Shown: positions 1 to 6,006, numbered from the stretch's first letter. The stretch is 6,006 nt of DNA from Betaproteobacteria bacterium (GCA_003153335.1 PLYG01000095.1:19407-25412); one strand, 5' to 3'. The notes: generated by a model from the letters alone, not told the origin. Program-made: numbers and translations.

Positions 1-156
1 ACACGGCACTATGACCGAGCCGCTGGTCACGCCACCCGAGCGCGCGAGTTCCAGGAACGCCACGTTCGCACCGTGGCACATGCCGACATCGTCGATGTGG
101 AGCACCAGCACCCTCGCGTTCGCATCGCCGGTGATCGCCTGTGCCAGCGAATTCAT
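1..156 (-). CDS. ChbG/YdjC (HpnK) family carbohydrate deacetylase, N-terminal part
   Basis: Only the first 52 codons are in the window; the gene continues beyond position 1. The visible protein has a beta strand (VLVLHIDD, about residues 16-23) carrying the Asp-Asp pair of the family at residues 22-23, then GMCHGAN at 25-31 and GGVTSGSVIVPC at 41-52. These match the 'DDFG/DDVG...N...G.vTS.SvMv' opening of ChbG/YdjC-like deacetylases, which are metal-dependent enzymes that remove N- or O-acetyl groups from sugars such as chitooligosaccharides or hopanoid-linked GlcNAc. In the family the Asp pair supplies the catalytic base and a metal ligand; the His ligands would lie outside the window. The ATG overlaps the stop of the upstream dehydrogenase gene as ATGA, and a GGGGA sequence sits 7 bases before it, so translation is probably coupled. 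No signal peptide is seen, which suggests a cytoplasmic enzyme. Family membership is fairly safe; the substrate is unknown. Confidence 0.85.
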   Translation of the reverse strand, partial: MNSLAQAITGDANARVLVLHIDDVGMCHGANVAFLELARSGGVTSGSVIVPC

Positions 157-1205
157 AGTTTCGTCCCCGGCGCGTAAGTGCGGCCAGGCGGATTGCGCCA
201 GCGGCTCACCGTCTCCGCGCGCGCCGGCTGCAGGCGCTGCGGCGGCAAACCTTGCAGTATCAAGCCCAGATCGTCGACGACCATTTCGCCGATCGCCGCC
301 AGCGTCGTCGGCAGTGCCCCGGCGCGGTGAGAGGAAAGCAGCAGTCCCGCGACCTGCCGAGCCCGCGCATCAGCCGGGGCCGGTTCCTCGGGAAACACAT
401 CGGTCGCAGCGCGGAATCGCCCCGCAGCAACCAGATCCAGCAGCGCATCGAAGTCAACCAGGCCCGCCCGGGACATCAACAGGAAAATCGCATCGCTCCT
501 GAGGGTCTCCAATCGCGCGCGGTTCAAGAGCCCCCGGTTTTCCTCGGTGACGCCGGCCAGCGCGAAGATCACGCGCGGCTTGCTCAACGCGGCTTCGAGC
601 GACGCGGGCTCGCCACCGAGTTCGCGCACCAGGTTGTCGGGCAACCACGGATCGTGGATCAGCAGGCGCGGGCGAAACGGCGCCAGCAGCGGTATCAGCG
701 CGCGGCCCAGATTGCCGCAGCCGATGAAGCTCATCGTCGCGCCGCGCAACACAAAGCAATCCCGGGCGCCGGCGAGTCCGTATTGCTCGTTGCCCTCGCG
801 CATCAGCCGGTCGGCACGGGTGATCCCGCGCGCCAGATCGAGGGCGAGGCCCAGCGCCATCTCGGCCACCGGCTGCGCGAACACCGGCGCGATCGAAAGC
901 ACCTGGATGCCGCGCCGGAAGCATTCGGCGTAGTCGACGTTTTGCGCGAAGTTGCCTTCGACGTTGATGATGGCCTTCAGCTTCGGCGCTCGCGAAAGGC
1001 GCGGCGCATCGAGATCGGTCTGGCCCACGATGGCGACGGCGTCCGGCAGCGTCGCCTCGACCAGTTCCGCCGGAAGTTTGCCGATCTTGCTCTCTTCCAG
1101 TCCAACCACGCGGCCGAGGCGCTCGAAGTGCTGCTGCATGTCGCCCGCGAAAATCAGCAGCGCGGTGCGCGGCGCTGGATCGAACAGGATAACGGGCTCG
1201 TTCAT
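153..1205 (-). CDS. D-2-hydroxyacid dehydrogenase family protein
   Basis: This 350-residue protein belongs to the NAD(P)-dependent D-isomer-specific 2-hydroxyacid dehydrogenase family, which interconverts 2-hydroxy and 2-keto acids. The Rossmann glycine motif is G162-C-G-N-L-G167, followed by Asp185 (IHDPW) at the usual position of the acidic residue that favours NAD over NADP. The catalytic Arg (R246 in MSRAGLVD), Glu (E274 in DVFPEEP) and His (H293 in SSHRAG) can all be placed. The family context around them is altered: the usual 'INxxRG' reads LLMSRAG and the usual 'TPH' reads SSH. The substrate-binding N-terminal half includes NVEGNFAQNVD (81-91) and PVAEMALGL (112-120). The length is normal, with about 30 extra C-terminal residues. 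The ATG at 1205 lies 18 bases after the preceding gene and is preceded by the weak ribosome-binding sequence AAGTGAGA. Its stop overlaps the deacetylase start (ATGA). The substrate is not predictable; oxidation or reduction of a sugar-derived acid is an inference from the operon. Confidence 0.88.
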   Translation of the reverse strand: MNEPVILFDPAPRTALLIFAGDMQQHFERLGRVVGLEESKIGKLPAELVEATLPDAVAIVGQTDLDAPRLSRAPKLKAIINVEGNFAQNVDYAECFRRGIQVLSIAPVFAQPVAEMALGLALDLARGITRADRLMREGNEQYGLAGARDCFVLRGATMSFIGCGNLGRALIPLLAPFRPRLLIHDPWLPDNLVRELGGEPASLEAALSKPRVIFALAGVTEENRGLLNRARLETLRSDAIFLLMSRAGLVDFDALLDLVAAGRFRAATDVFPEEPAPADARARQVAGLLLSSHRAGALPTTLAAIGEMVVDDLGLILQGLPPQRLQPARAETVSRWRNPPGRTYAPGTKL

Positions 1206-1223
1206 TGGGATCTCACTTGGGTC

Positions 1224-1616
1224 TCATTTGCGTCCAGTAAAACGCAGCGGCTCGCCGAGCTTCGCATCCTGCGCGGCGAACCACAGCCGCAGAATGCGGC
1301 GATCGGTCCGGCCCAGGCCCGGCGCTTCGGCTTCGAGCTGTATCGAATGGCTGCGATTGTCGGTAAAGCGGAACCTGCCTTCTCCGTCCGCCGTCGTGCG
1401 GCCGCGTTCCTGGTGCGTGACAAAGCCGCGCTCGAACAGCTGCACCGACGCCCCGACCACCGGCTGCCCGGCGGCATCGACCACGCGACCTTCGACTATG
1501 CCGTGGTTGTGGCCGGTCACGTAGGCGAGCCACACCAGCGTGATAATGATCATCCCTCCCGGCACGATCACCCAGCGTGACCTGAGCCAGGACCCGAGGC
1601 TGGACGCAAAGCTCAT
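1224..1616 (-). CDS. Small membrane-anchored protein with carboxypeptidase regulatory-like domain
   Basis: This 130-residue protein has a short Arg-containing N-terminus, one hydrophobic segment (about residues 15-33) and then a soluble domain. Residues 39-66 and onward (GIVEGRVVDAAGQPVVGASVQLFERG, then TTADGEGRFRF at 74-84) are a clear match to the carboxypeptidase regulatory-like / transthyretin-like beta-sandwich, with its 'G.V.d..G.Pv.gA.V.l' and 'T..dG.f.f' signatures. The positive charges before the helix suggest N-in topology, so the domain would face the periplasm. The ATG at 1616 overlaps the stop of the second permease gene (ATGA); the same frame stays open further upstream, but that extension lies inside the permease gene and looks like an out-of-frame shadow. 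Being coupled to transporter genes suggests an accessory role at the importer, such as sugar or substrate-binding-protein contact. That role is an inference. No catalytic residues are apparent. Confidence 0.75.
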   Translation of the reverse strand: MSFASSLGSWLRSRWVIVPGGMIIITLVWLAYVTGHNHGIVEGRVVDAAGQPVVGASVQLFERGFVTHQERGRTTADGEGRFRFTDNRSHSIQLEAEAPGLGRTDRRILRLWFAAQDAKLGEPLRFTGRK

Positions 1617-2434
1617 CCCTTGGTCGCCCCCGACGTCAGCCCGCGGATGAATTCCTTTTGCGCCATCAGGAACACCAGGATCGACGGCGCCAGCACCATC
1701 ACGGCGAACGCGTACAACGCCCCGGTCGTGTCTTCCATGTACGACAGGAAGCGCGCAAGGCCAAGCGGCAGCGTCTGCATGTTCGGGTCGCGCGTAATCA
1801 GCAGCGGCCACAGGAAGTTGTTCCACGACCAGATGAACGACAGGATCACGTTGGTCGCGATCGCTGGCTTCGACAGCGGCAGCAGGACGCGAACGATGAT
1901 GCGCCATTCGGTCAGGCCATCGATGCGCGCGGCGTCGATCAGCGATTTCGGGACCGCCTCGAACGCCGCCTTGAACACGAAAATGCAGACGATGGTCGAG
2001 AGCATCGGAAACGCGAGGCCGAAGTACGTGTTCAGCAGCCCAAGCTTGGCCGTGATCAGGTACGCCGGAATGATCGTCGCCTGGAACGGGATCAGCATGC
2101 AGGACAGGAACAGCGCCAGCACCGCGCGCCGGCCCGGGAACTGGCGAGTCAGCGCGTAGCCGGCCATGGCGTTGAAAATCACGTTGCCGATCACCGCGAT
2201 CGCCGACACGATGATGCTGTTGGCGAGATAGCGCGGAAAGGGGATCAGGTACCAGACGTCGACGAAATTGAATAGATGCGGATCGCGCGGGAACACGCTG
2301 GGTGGATACGCATAGATGTTCTCGTTGGTGATGGAGGTCTTGATGACCCAGTAGAACGGCACCAGCATCACGAACGAAATCAGGATCAGCGTCAGATGCC
2401 GCAGGCCGAGCAGGGTTTTGGCGTTGCGGGCCAT
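1613..2434 (-). CDS. Carbohydrate ABC importer permease, MalG/UgpE type
   Basis: This 273-residue inner-membrane protein is the second permease of a carbohydrate ABC importer (binding-protein-dependent transport, MalG-like). It has about six hydrophobic segments, starting near residues 13-31. The cytoplasmic coupling loop is DAARIDGLTEW (167-177) followed by LLP at 184-186; the first Glu of the classical EAA motif is replaced by Asp. WSWNNFLWPL (202-211) and the C-terminal FIRGLTSGATKG (262-273) are typical of the MalG group. The ATG at 2434 shares its A with the stop of the first permease gene (TGATG), and a GGAG lies 8 bases before it. A longer open frame reaching back to 2731 exists, but it runs antiparallel in reading frame to the well-conserved end of the first permease, so the short start is preferred. 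The stop overlaps the next gene by ATGA. Confidence 0.95.
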   Translation of the reverse strand: MARNAKTLLGLRHLTLILISFVMLVPFYWVIKTSITNENIYAYPPSVFPRDPHLFNFVDVWYLIPFPRYLANSIIVSAIAVIGNVIFNAMAGYALTRQFPGRRAVLALFLSCMLIPFQATIIPAYLITAKLGLLNTYFGLAFPMLSTIVCIFVFKAAFEAVPKSLIDAARIDGLTEWRIIVRVLLPLSKPAIATNVILSFIWSWNNFLWPLLITRDPNMQTLPLGLARFLSYMEDTTGALYAFAVMVLAPSILVFLMAQKEFIRGLTSGATKG

Positions 2435-3351
2435 CAGTCGCGCTCCACCGCGCCGGCATTGCCGCCTGCGGCCTTGTTGGCCGCCATGGTCAGGATCACC
2501 AGCAGCCCGAACTGCACCACTGTCAACGCCGCGGCGTAGTCGAATTTCGTCTCCACGAACGCGGCCTTGTAGATATGCGTGATCAGGAGTTCCGTCGCAT
2601 GACCCGGCCCGCCATTGGTCATGATGTAGACCAGGTCGAAACTGCTGAACGAATTCAGGATGCCGACGACCACACACAAAAAGAGCGACGGCCGCAGCAT
2701 TGGCAAGGTGATGCGAAAAAAACGGGCCCACGCCGGCGCGCCGTCGATGCGGGCGGCCTCGTACAGATTCTGCGGAATGCTCTGCAGCCCGGTCAGGAGG
2801 ATTATCATGTAAAAGCCGATCATCTGCCAGACCTCGGCAAAGATCACCGATGGCAGCGCCCAGTCGAAGTCCTGCAAAAAGCCGATCGGCTTGGTCGTCA
2901 GACCGCTGGCACGCAGCGCGAAGTTGATGATGCCGCCGCGCTCATCGTACATCCAGCGCCAGATGATACCGACGGCGACAGCCATCAGTGGATAGGACAG
3001 AAAGACGATGGTGCGATAAACCGTCGCGCCCTTGAGGTCGGAATTTACCAGCAGTGCCACACCCAGCGCGGCGGCGATCGCCAGCGGCGAGGCCGCGATA
3101 AAGATCAGCGTGTTCTTGAGTGCGACCCAGAACACATCGTCATAATTCCACATCTCCGCGTAGTTCTCGAGCCCGATCCACACCGCGGGCTTGAGCGGCG
3201 ACCAGGCCTGGAACGACAGGATGACGTTCCAGGCCAGCGGCAGCAGCCGATACAGAAAAAAGATGACAAGCGAGGGCAGCAGGAAGCACACAATCAGCGC
3301 CAGCTGACGATTGCGCCGTTGGCCCCACCAGCCTCCGCTCGAACTCGTCAC
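2434..3351 (-). CDS. Carbohydrate ABC importer permease, MalF/UgpA type
   Basis: This 305-residue membrane protein is the first permease of the importer. A hydrophobic helix begins near residue 17 and further segments follow at about 80-103, 112-133, 168-188, 221-236 and 275-291. The coupling loop is canonical: EAARIDGAPAW at 198-208 and ITLP at 214-217. The motif TNGGPG (245-250) is typical of MalF/UgpA-like sugar permeases. The chosen start is GTG at 3351, because the next in-frame ATG would remove the first membrane helix. It has no strong ribosome-binding site of its own, only a purine stretch GAGAAG about 12-15 bases upstream. A 12-codon reading frame ends exactly on this start (see separate entry), so initiation may depend on coupling. 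The stop shares one base with the start of the second permease. The substrate is probably a sugar, an inference from family and neighbours. Confidence 0.94.
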   Translation of the reverse strand: MTSSSGGWWGQRRNRQLALIVCFLLPSLVIFFLYRLLPLAWNVILSFQAWSPLKPAVWIGLENYAEMWNYDDVFWVALKNTLIFIAASPLAIAAALGVALLVNSDLKGATVYRTIVFLSYPLMAVAVGIIWRWMYDERGGIINFALRASGLTTKPIGFLQDFDWALPSVIFAEVWQMIGFYMIILLTGLQSIPQNLYEAARIDGAPAWARFFRITLPMLRPSLFLCVVVGILNSFSSFDLVYIMTNGGPGHATELLITHIYKAAFVETKFDYAAALTVVQFGLLVILTMAANKAAGGNAGAVERD

Positions 3352-3386
3352 GCGCGGACCCGCTTCTCGTTGCCCTCGCGCCGCAT
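3348..3386 (-). other. 12-codon mini-ORF bridging the binding-protein and permease genes
   Basis: Within the 34-base gap there is a short reading frame, MRREGNEKRVRA then stop. Its ATG at 3386 shares one base with the stop of the solute-binding-protein gene (TGATG). Its TGA at 3350-3348 overlaps the GTG start of the permease (GTGA). The frame could let terminating ribosomes be passed from one gene to the next, or it could be the remnant of an original permease N-terminus shifted by one base. It could also be chance, because ATG and stop codons are short patterns. No protein function is claimed. Confidence 0.3.
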
Positions 3387-4651
3387 CAGGCGCGTGTCAG
3401 CTCGCGCGCCACCCTGCGCTCGGCATCTGCGAGCGCCGTCTTCGCATCCTTGCGGCCCAGCAGCGCGCTCTGGATTTCCGGCCAGAACGCTTCCTTGATC
3501 CGGCTGTCGTTGCCGAAGCGCCAGTTGCCCGTCATCTTGTCGGTGTGTTCGAGCTGCGTCTTGAGCACCTGGTAGACGGTCGGGTCGTCTTTTGCGAGCT
3601 TGGCCAGCGACGCCTGATCGACCGCCACATTGCCGGTCACCAGCTTCCTGCGTTCAGCGAGTTCGCCTGCCTGGCCATTGTCGGTGATGAACTTCAGGAA
3701 ATCCCACGCCAGTTCCGGATTCTTCGAGCCCTTGGAAATGCCGAGGCCGTGCGAGTTAGGCGTCGCATAGTCGCCGGGCATGTGCGCGACCCCGAGCGTC
3801 TCCGGCGTGACCCAGCTCCCCTGTCCCTTGAAGAAAAAGTACGCGGGAGAATGCGCGTGCAGCATCCCGATGTTGCCGGCGCCGAACGCGCCATTGGGCT
3901 CCACCCAGCGTCCGGTCCACGAAATTTTGTTGATCGCGTTGCTCTGCGTGGCCTTCGCCAGTTTGTCCAGCACTTCGGCCGCCTTGGGCGTGTTGAACGC
4001 CGTCTTTTTCAGATCGGGCGTCACCAGCTCGACGCCGTTCATCGCGAACAGTGGCCAGAACAACCAGTCGAAGTTCAGCGTCATGAAGCCCGACGAGGCT
4101 TCGCCGCTGGTCATTTTTTGCGCGAAGGCGAGAATCTCGTCGAAGGTCTTGGGCGGCCCGGCGAGGCCCGCTTTGGAGAACATCGGCTTGTTGTAGAACA
4201 GCAGCGTCTTGGTGATATAGAAGGGCACCATGTAGTTCTTGCCCTCGAATATCCAGTTGCCCAGGTAGTTCGCGTCGTAGCGGCTCTTGATCGCGGCCTC
4301 CTTGGCGAATAGCGGCGTCAAATCCATCAGCGCGCCTTGTGCCGCGTATTCGAGCCCGAGCGCGCCCTGGGTGTTGATCACGTCGGGCGGCGTGCCTGCG
4401 GTCAACTGGGTCTGGTAGAACGGACCGAACTCGGGGCCCTTCTTGTCCAGCCATTCGACTTCGACGCCGGGACGCGTGGATTGAAAGCGTTTGATCCAGC
4501 CCTCGATCAATTCTTTCTGATCGATGATGTTCCAGGTCAGGAAGGTGATCTTCTTCGAACTTTGGCCGATGGCGGGAGCCGAGATGACGCCGGCCATGGT
4601 GGCGGTGGCAGCGGCCGCGGCGGTTTTGAGCAGGGTGCGACGGGTGATCAT
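3386..4651 (-). CDS. Family 1 extracellular solute-binding protein (sugar ABC importer), Tat-exported
   Basis: This 421-residue protein is the periplasmic binding component of the importer. The N-terminus has a twin-arginine export signal: T3-R-R-T-L-L-K9, an Ala/Thr-rich hydrophobic stretch (10-24) and a cleavage region APAIGQS (25-31). The mature part begins KITFLTW, contains a typical family-1 opening (GWIKRFQSTRPGVEVEW at 51-67), TPPDVI (87-92), and the hinge-region signature VPFYITKTLLFYNKPMF (142-158) followed by AGLAGPPKTFDEILAFA (161-177). These match the MalE/UgpB-like SBP_bac_1 family. No lipobox cysteine is present, so the protein should be soluble in the periplasm after export. 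The ATG at 4651 follows the best ribosome-binding site in the window (AAGGAGG), consistent with the usual need for more binding protein than permease. It starts 19 bases after the deaminase-like gene. The substrate is not identifiable from sequence; a carbohydrate is likely. Confidence 0.95.
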   Translation of the reverse strand: MITRRTLLKTAAAAATATMAGVISAPAIGQSSKKITFLTWNIIDQKELIEGWIKRFQSTRPGVEVEWLDKKGPEFGPFYQTQLTAGTPPDVINTQGALGLEYAAQGALMDLTPLFAKEAAIKSRYDANYLGNWIFEGKNYMVPFYITKTLLFYNKPMFSKAGLAGPPKTFDEILAFAQKMTSGEASSGFMTLNFDWLFWPLFAMNGVELVTPDLKKTAFNTPKAAEVLDKLAKATQSNAINKISWTGRWVEPNGAFGAGNIGMLHAHSPAYFFFKGQGSWVTPETLGVAHMPGDYATPNSHGLGISKGSKNPELAWDFLKFITDNGQAGELAERRKLVTGNVAVDQASLAKLAKDDPTVYQVLKTQLEHTDKMTGNWRFGNDSRIKEAFWPEIQSALLGRKDAKTALADAERRVARELTRA

Positions 4652-4658
4652 GGTGTTT

Positions 4659-4665
4659 CCTCCTT
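4659..4665 (-). promoter_or_regulatory. Strong ribosome-binding site of the solute-binding-protein gene
   Basis: AAGGAGG lies 7 bases before the ATG at 4651. It is a near-perfect Shine-Dalgarno sequence, clearly better than those at the other junctions, and it supports the chosen start. It probably sets higher expression of the binding protein within the operon. Confidence 0.85.
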
Positions 4666-4670
4666 GTGGT

Positions 4671-5516
4671 TCAACGCAACACAGGTTCTGGCAACTGCGT
4701 CACCTCGGCAGTCATCGTCACCGCGACATCCGGATGACGGCGGACCAGCGACGCGGGTACGGCGGCAGTGACGGGACCGTGCAACAACTTGCGCACGATC
4801 GCGCATTGCCAGGATCGATTGAGATAAAGGCGGATTTTTCTCGCCTCGAGGATTTCCTTCATGCCCACGGTCACCGCGGTGCGCGGAATGCGGTCGATAT
4901 TGCCGCGCGTGGCAGTCACCGCGTTGATGGTGCGCGTCTCGCGGTTGAGCGTGACGACGCGTGTGGGCAGGTTGGCGAAGGAGTCGTTGTCGACGATCTC
5001 GCCGGGCTCCGGCGGATCGTTGAATGCAAGATGACCGGTGATGCCGACGCCGCCGAACGCGACATCGACCCCACCGCAGCGCTCGATCAGCCGGTTGGTC
5101 GCCTGCGGATCGCCCGGATCGGGGAAATGCCGGTGCGCGGCCGGCGGCGCGAGAGCTGGATCGAGGCGCGACCACAACGCGCGCTCCATGTGGGCGCGAA
5201 AGCTCAACGCATCGCTCATTGGAAGGTAATCGCCATCGGGCGCCAGATACTCGTCCATGTTGATCAGCACCAGTTCAGACAGCGACAGGCGCATTTCGTT
5301 GCAGTACTGCGCGAAGACCTCGAACTGGCCGACCGGACCGACCGGCACGATGAAGACAACAAAAGGTTGCGCCCGCTCTTTCGCCTCGCGGACTTCGGCG
5401 ACCATGGTCGCGGCGAAGTGCTGCGTCAGCGCCTCGGCATCGGCGACGACCGCGCAGCGGCAACCGCTGCCTTCGCCCAGTTTTTCGGGCGGCACGGCGA
5501 GCGCGGCCACGCTCAC
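4671..5516 (-). CDS. Diverged NagB-type (glucosamine-6-phosphate deaminase/isomerase family) protein
   Basis: This 281-residue cytoplasmic protein has the NagB / 6-phosphogluconolactonase fold. INMDEYL (85-91) matches the NMDEY motif with the proton-transfer Asp (D88, equivalent to E. coli D72), which points to the deaminase/isomerase branch and not to lactonases. GGVGITGHLAFNDP (155-168) is the second family signature; His162 matches H143, but Asp141 is Thr160 and Glu148 is Asp167. By-eye alignment also shows the phosphate loop PTGGTP changed to PVGPVG (58-63), Arg172 changed to Val200 and Lys208 to Gln237; the allosteric Lys160 is Val188. NagB usually makes fructose-6-phosphate and ammonia from glucosamine-6-phosphate; here another substrate is likely. 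The GTG at 5516 overlaps the ATPase stop as GTGA, with GGAG 8 bases upstream. A longer frame runs upstream to 5633 but only through the ATPase gene. Family placement is solid; the reaction is uncertain. Confidence 0.85.
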   Translation of the reverse strand: MSVAALAVPPEKLGEGSGCRCAVVADAEALTQHFAATMVAEVREAKERAQPFVVFIVPVGPVGQFEVFAQYCNEMRLSLSELVLINMDEYLAPDGDYLPMSDALSFRAHMERALWSRLDPALAPPAAHRHFPDPGDPQATNRLIERCGGVDVAFGGVGITGHLAFNDPPEPGEIVDNDSFANLPTRVVTLNRETRTINAVTATRGNIDRIPRTAVTVGMKEILEARKIRLYLNRSWQCAIVRKLLHGPVTAAVPASLVRRHPDVAVTMTAEVTQLPEPVLR

Positions 5517-6006
5517 AGCCGCTGCTCCGTCGCGGGGTCGAACAGGTGGATGGACGCCGGCGCGATCGCGACGCGCACCGGATCGCCCGCCCGCCGCACC
5601 ACGCGCGGCGGCAAGCGCGCCTGCAGCTCGCACCCGGCCAAAGCGAACACCACCAGCGTGTCGGAACCCAGCGGTTCGACGACCCGCGCCTCCCCTGCCA
5701 GCGTGCTCGCGGCAGTGTCGGTAGCCCAGTGCAAATGCTCGGGCCTTAAGCCCACAGTCACCGCTTGACCGGCGTGCGTGTCGTAGCGCCCGGGCGGCAA
5801 TGCCAGCCTCGCGTCACTGCCCAGGATCACGGCGCAACCCTGCGCATCCCTTTCAATGCGGCCCGGAACCAGATTCATCGCCGATGCGCCGACAAAGCCT
5901 GCAACAAACAACGTCGCTGGTTCATCGTAAACGTCTTCGGGCGTGCCGATCTGCTCGACCCGGCCGCCGTTCATCAGCACAATGCGATCGGCCAGCGTCA
6001 TCGCCT
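5513..6006 (-). CDS. Sugar ABC importer ATP-binding protein, C-terminal part (MalK/UgpC type)
   Basis: The window holds the last ~164 codons; the 5' part of the gene, with the Walker A, signature and Walker B motifs, lies beyond position 6006. The visible part begins just after the expected H-loop with AMTLADRIVLMNGG, then RVEQIGTPEDVYDEPATLFVA-type sequence marking the end of the nucleotide-binding domain. FVGASAMNLVPG follows, then the C-terminal OB-fold/TOBE region with VGLRPEHL. This arrangement is typical of MalK/UgpC/MsmK-like ATPases that energise sugar importers from the cytoplasmic face. The TGA stop at 5515-5513 overlaps the GTG start of the deaminase-like gene. It is the natural partner of the two permeases and the binding protein downstream. 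Confidence 0.95.
   Translation of the reverse strand, partial: AMTLADRIVLMNGGRVEQIGTPEDVYDEPATLFVAGFVGASAMNLVPGRIERDAQGCAVILGSDARLALPPGRYDTHAGQAVTVGLRPEHLHWATDTAASTLAGEARVVEPLGSDTLVVFALAGCELQARLPPRVVRRAGDPVRVAIAPASIHLFDPATEQRL

Noticed and set aside
252..1580. Long plus-strand open frame of about 442 codons opposite the dehydrogenase and the small membrane protein
   Set aside because: It is rich in Arg, Gln, His and Ala with no recognisable motif, and it lies antisense to genes with clear family signatures. It is a high-GC shadow frame.
1617..2459. Upstream extension of the small membrane protein frame
   Set aside because: The extension lies wholly inside the second permease gene in another frame and is Arg/Pro/Asp-rich without motifs; the ATG at 1616 overlaps the permease stop.
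2435..2731. Upstream extension of the second permease frame
   Set aside because: The extra 99 codons overlap the conserved end of the first permease in another frame and contain no membrane or family motif; the start at 2434 has TGATG coupling and a GGAG site.
3352..3385. Possible promoter or terminator in the 34-base gap before the first permease
   Set aside because: The gap is short and GC-rich, and no -35/-10 pair or hairpin followed by a T run was found.
2575..3498. Plus-strand open frame of about 307 codons opposite the first permease
   Set aside because: The translation is highly charged (Asp, Arg, Gln, His), as expected for the antisense of hydrophobic membrane segments.
3311..4312. 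Plus-strand open frame of about 333 codons opposite the solute-binding-protein gene
   Set aside because: It has no motif or convincing ribosome-binding site and mirrors a conserved gene; judged a shadow.
4524..5768. Long plus-strand open frame of about 414 codons
   Set aside because: It crosses three minus-strand genes with strong family matches, and its translation shows Arg/His-rich low-information sequence typical of an antisense frame in GC-rich DNA.

Overview
The window is a dense, one-directional stretch of a GC-rich bacterial chromosome. All supported genes lie on the minus strand, so transcription runs from high to low coordinates. The Tat-type lipid-free binding protein, the high GC content and the MalK/UgpC-like carbohydrate ABC importer suggest a proteobacterium (alpha- or beta-class are plausible). 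The sequence alone does not fix the genus.

In transcription order the layout is: the 3' part of an ABC importer ATPase (6006 to 5513, continuing beyond the window); a strongly diverged NagB-type sugar deaminase/isomerase (5516 to 4671); a family-1 solute-binding protein with a twin-arginine signal (4651 to 3386); two inner-membrane permeases (3351 to 2434 and 2434 to 1613); a small one-helix membrane protein with a carboxypeptidase-regulatory-like domain (1616 to 1224); a D-2-hydroxyacid dehydrogenase family protein (1205 to 153); and the first 52 codons of a ChbG/YdjC (HpnK) type carbohydrate deacetylase (156 to 1, continuing beyond the window).

The genes are tightly packed. Four junctions overlap by 1 to 4 bases (GTGA, TGATG, ATGA, ATGA) and the three gaps are 19, 34 and 18 bases. 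This looks like one operon whose promoter lies upstream of position 6006 and whose end lies below position 1. No promoter, terminator, RNA gene, mobile element or repeat array was seen inside the window, and no gene-free stretch reaches 300 bases.

Taken together the genes describe uptake of a carbohydrate, probably an (acetylated) amino sugar or its oligomer, followed by deacetylation, a NagB-fold deamination/isomerisation step and an NAD(P)-dependent oxidation or reduction. The unusual point is the NagB-like enzyme. It keeps the NMDEY motif but has lost most residues that hold the substrate phosphate and part of the ring-opening triad of E. coli NagB. No kinase is visible beside the ABC importer. 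This raises the possibility of an undescribed pathway acting on a non-phosphorylated or otherwise different sugar.
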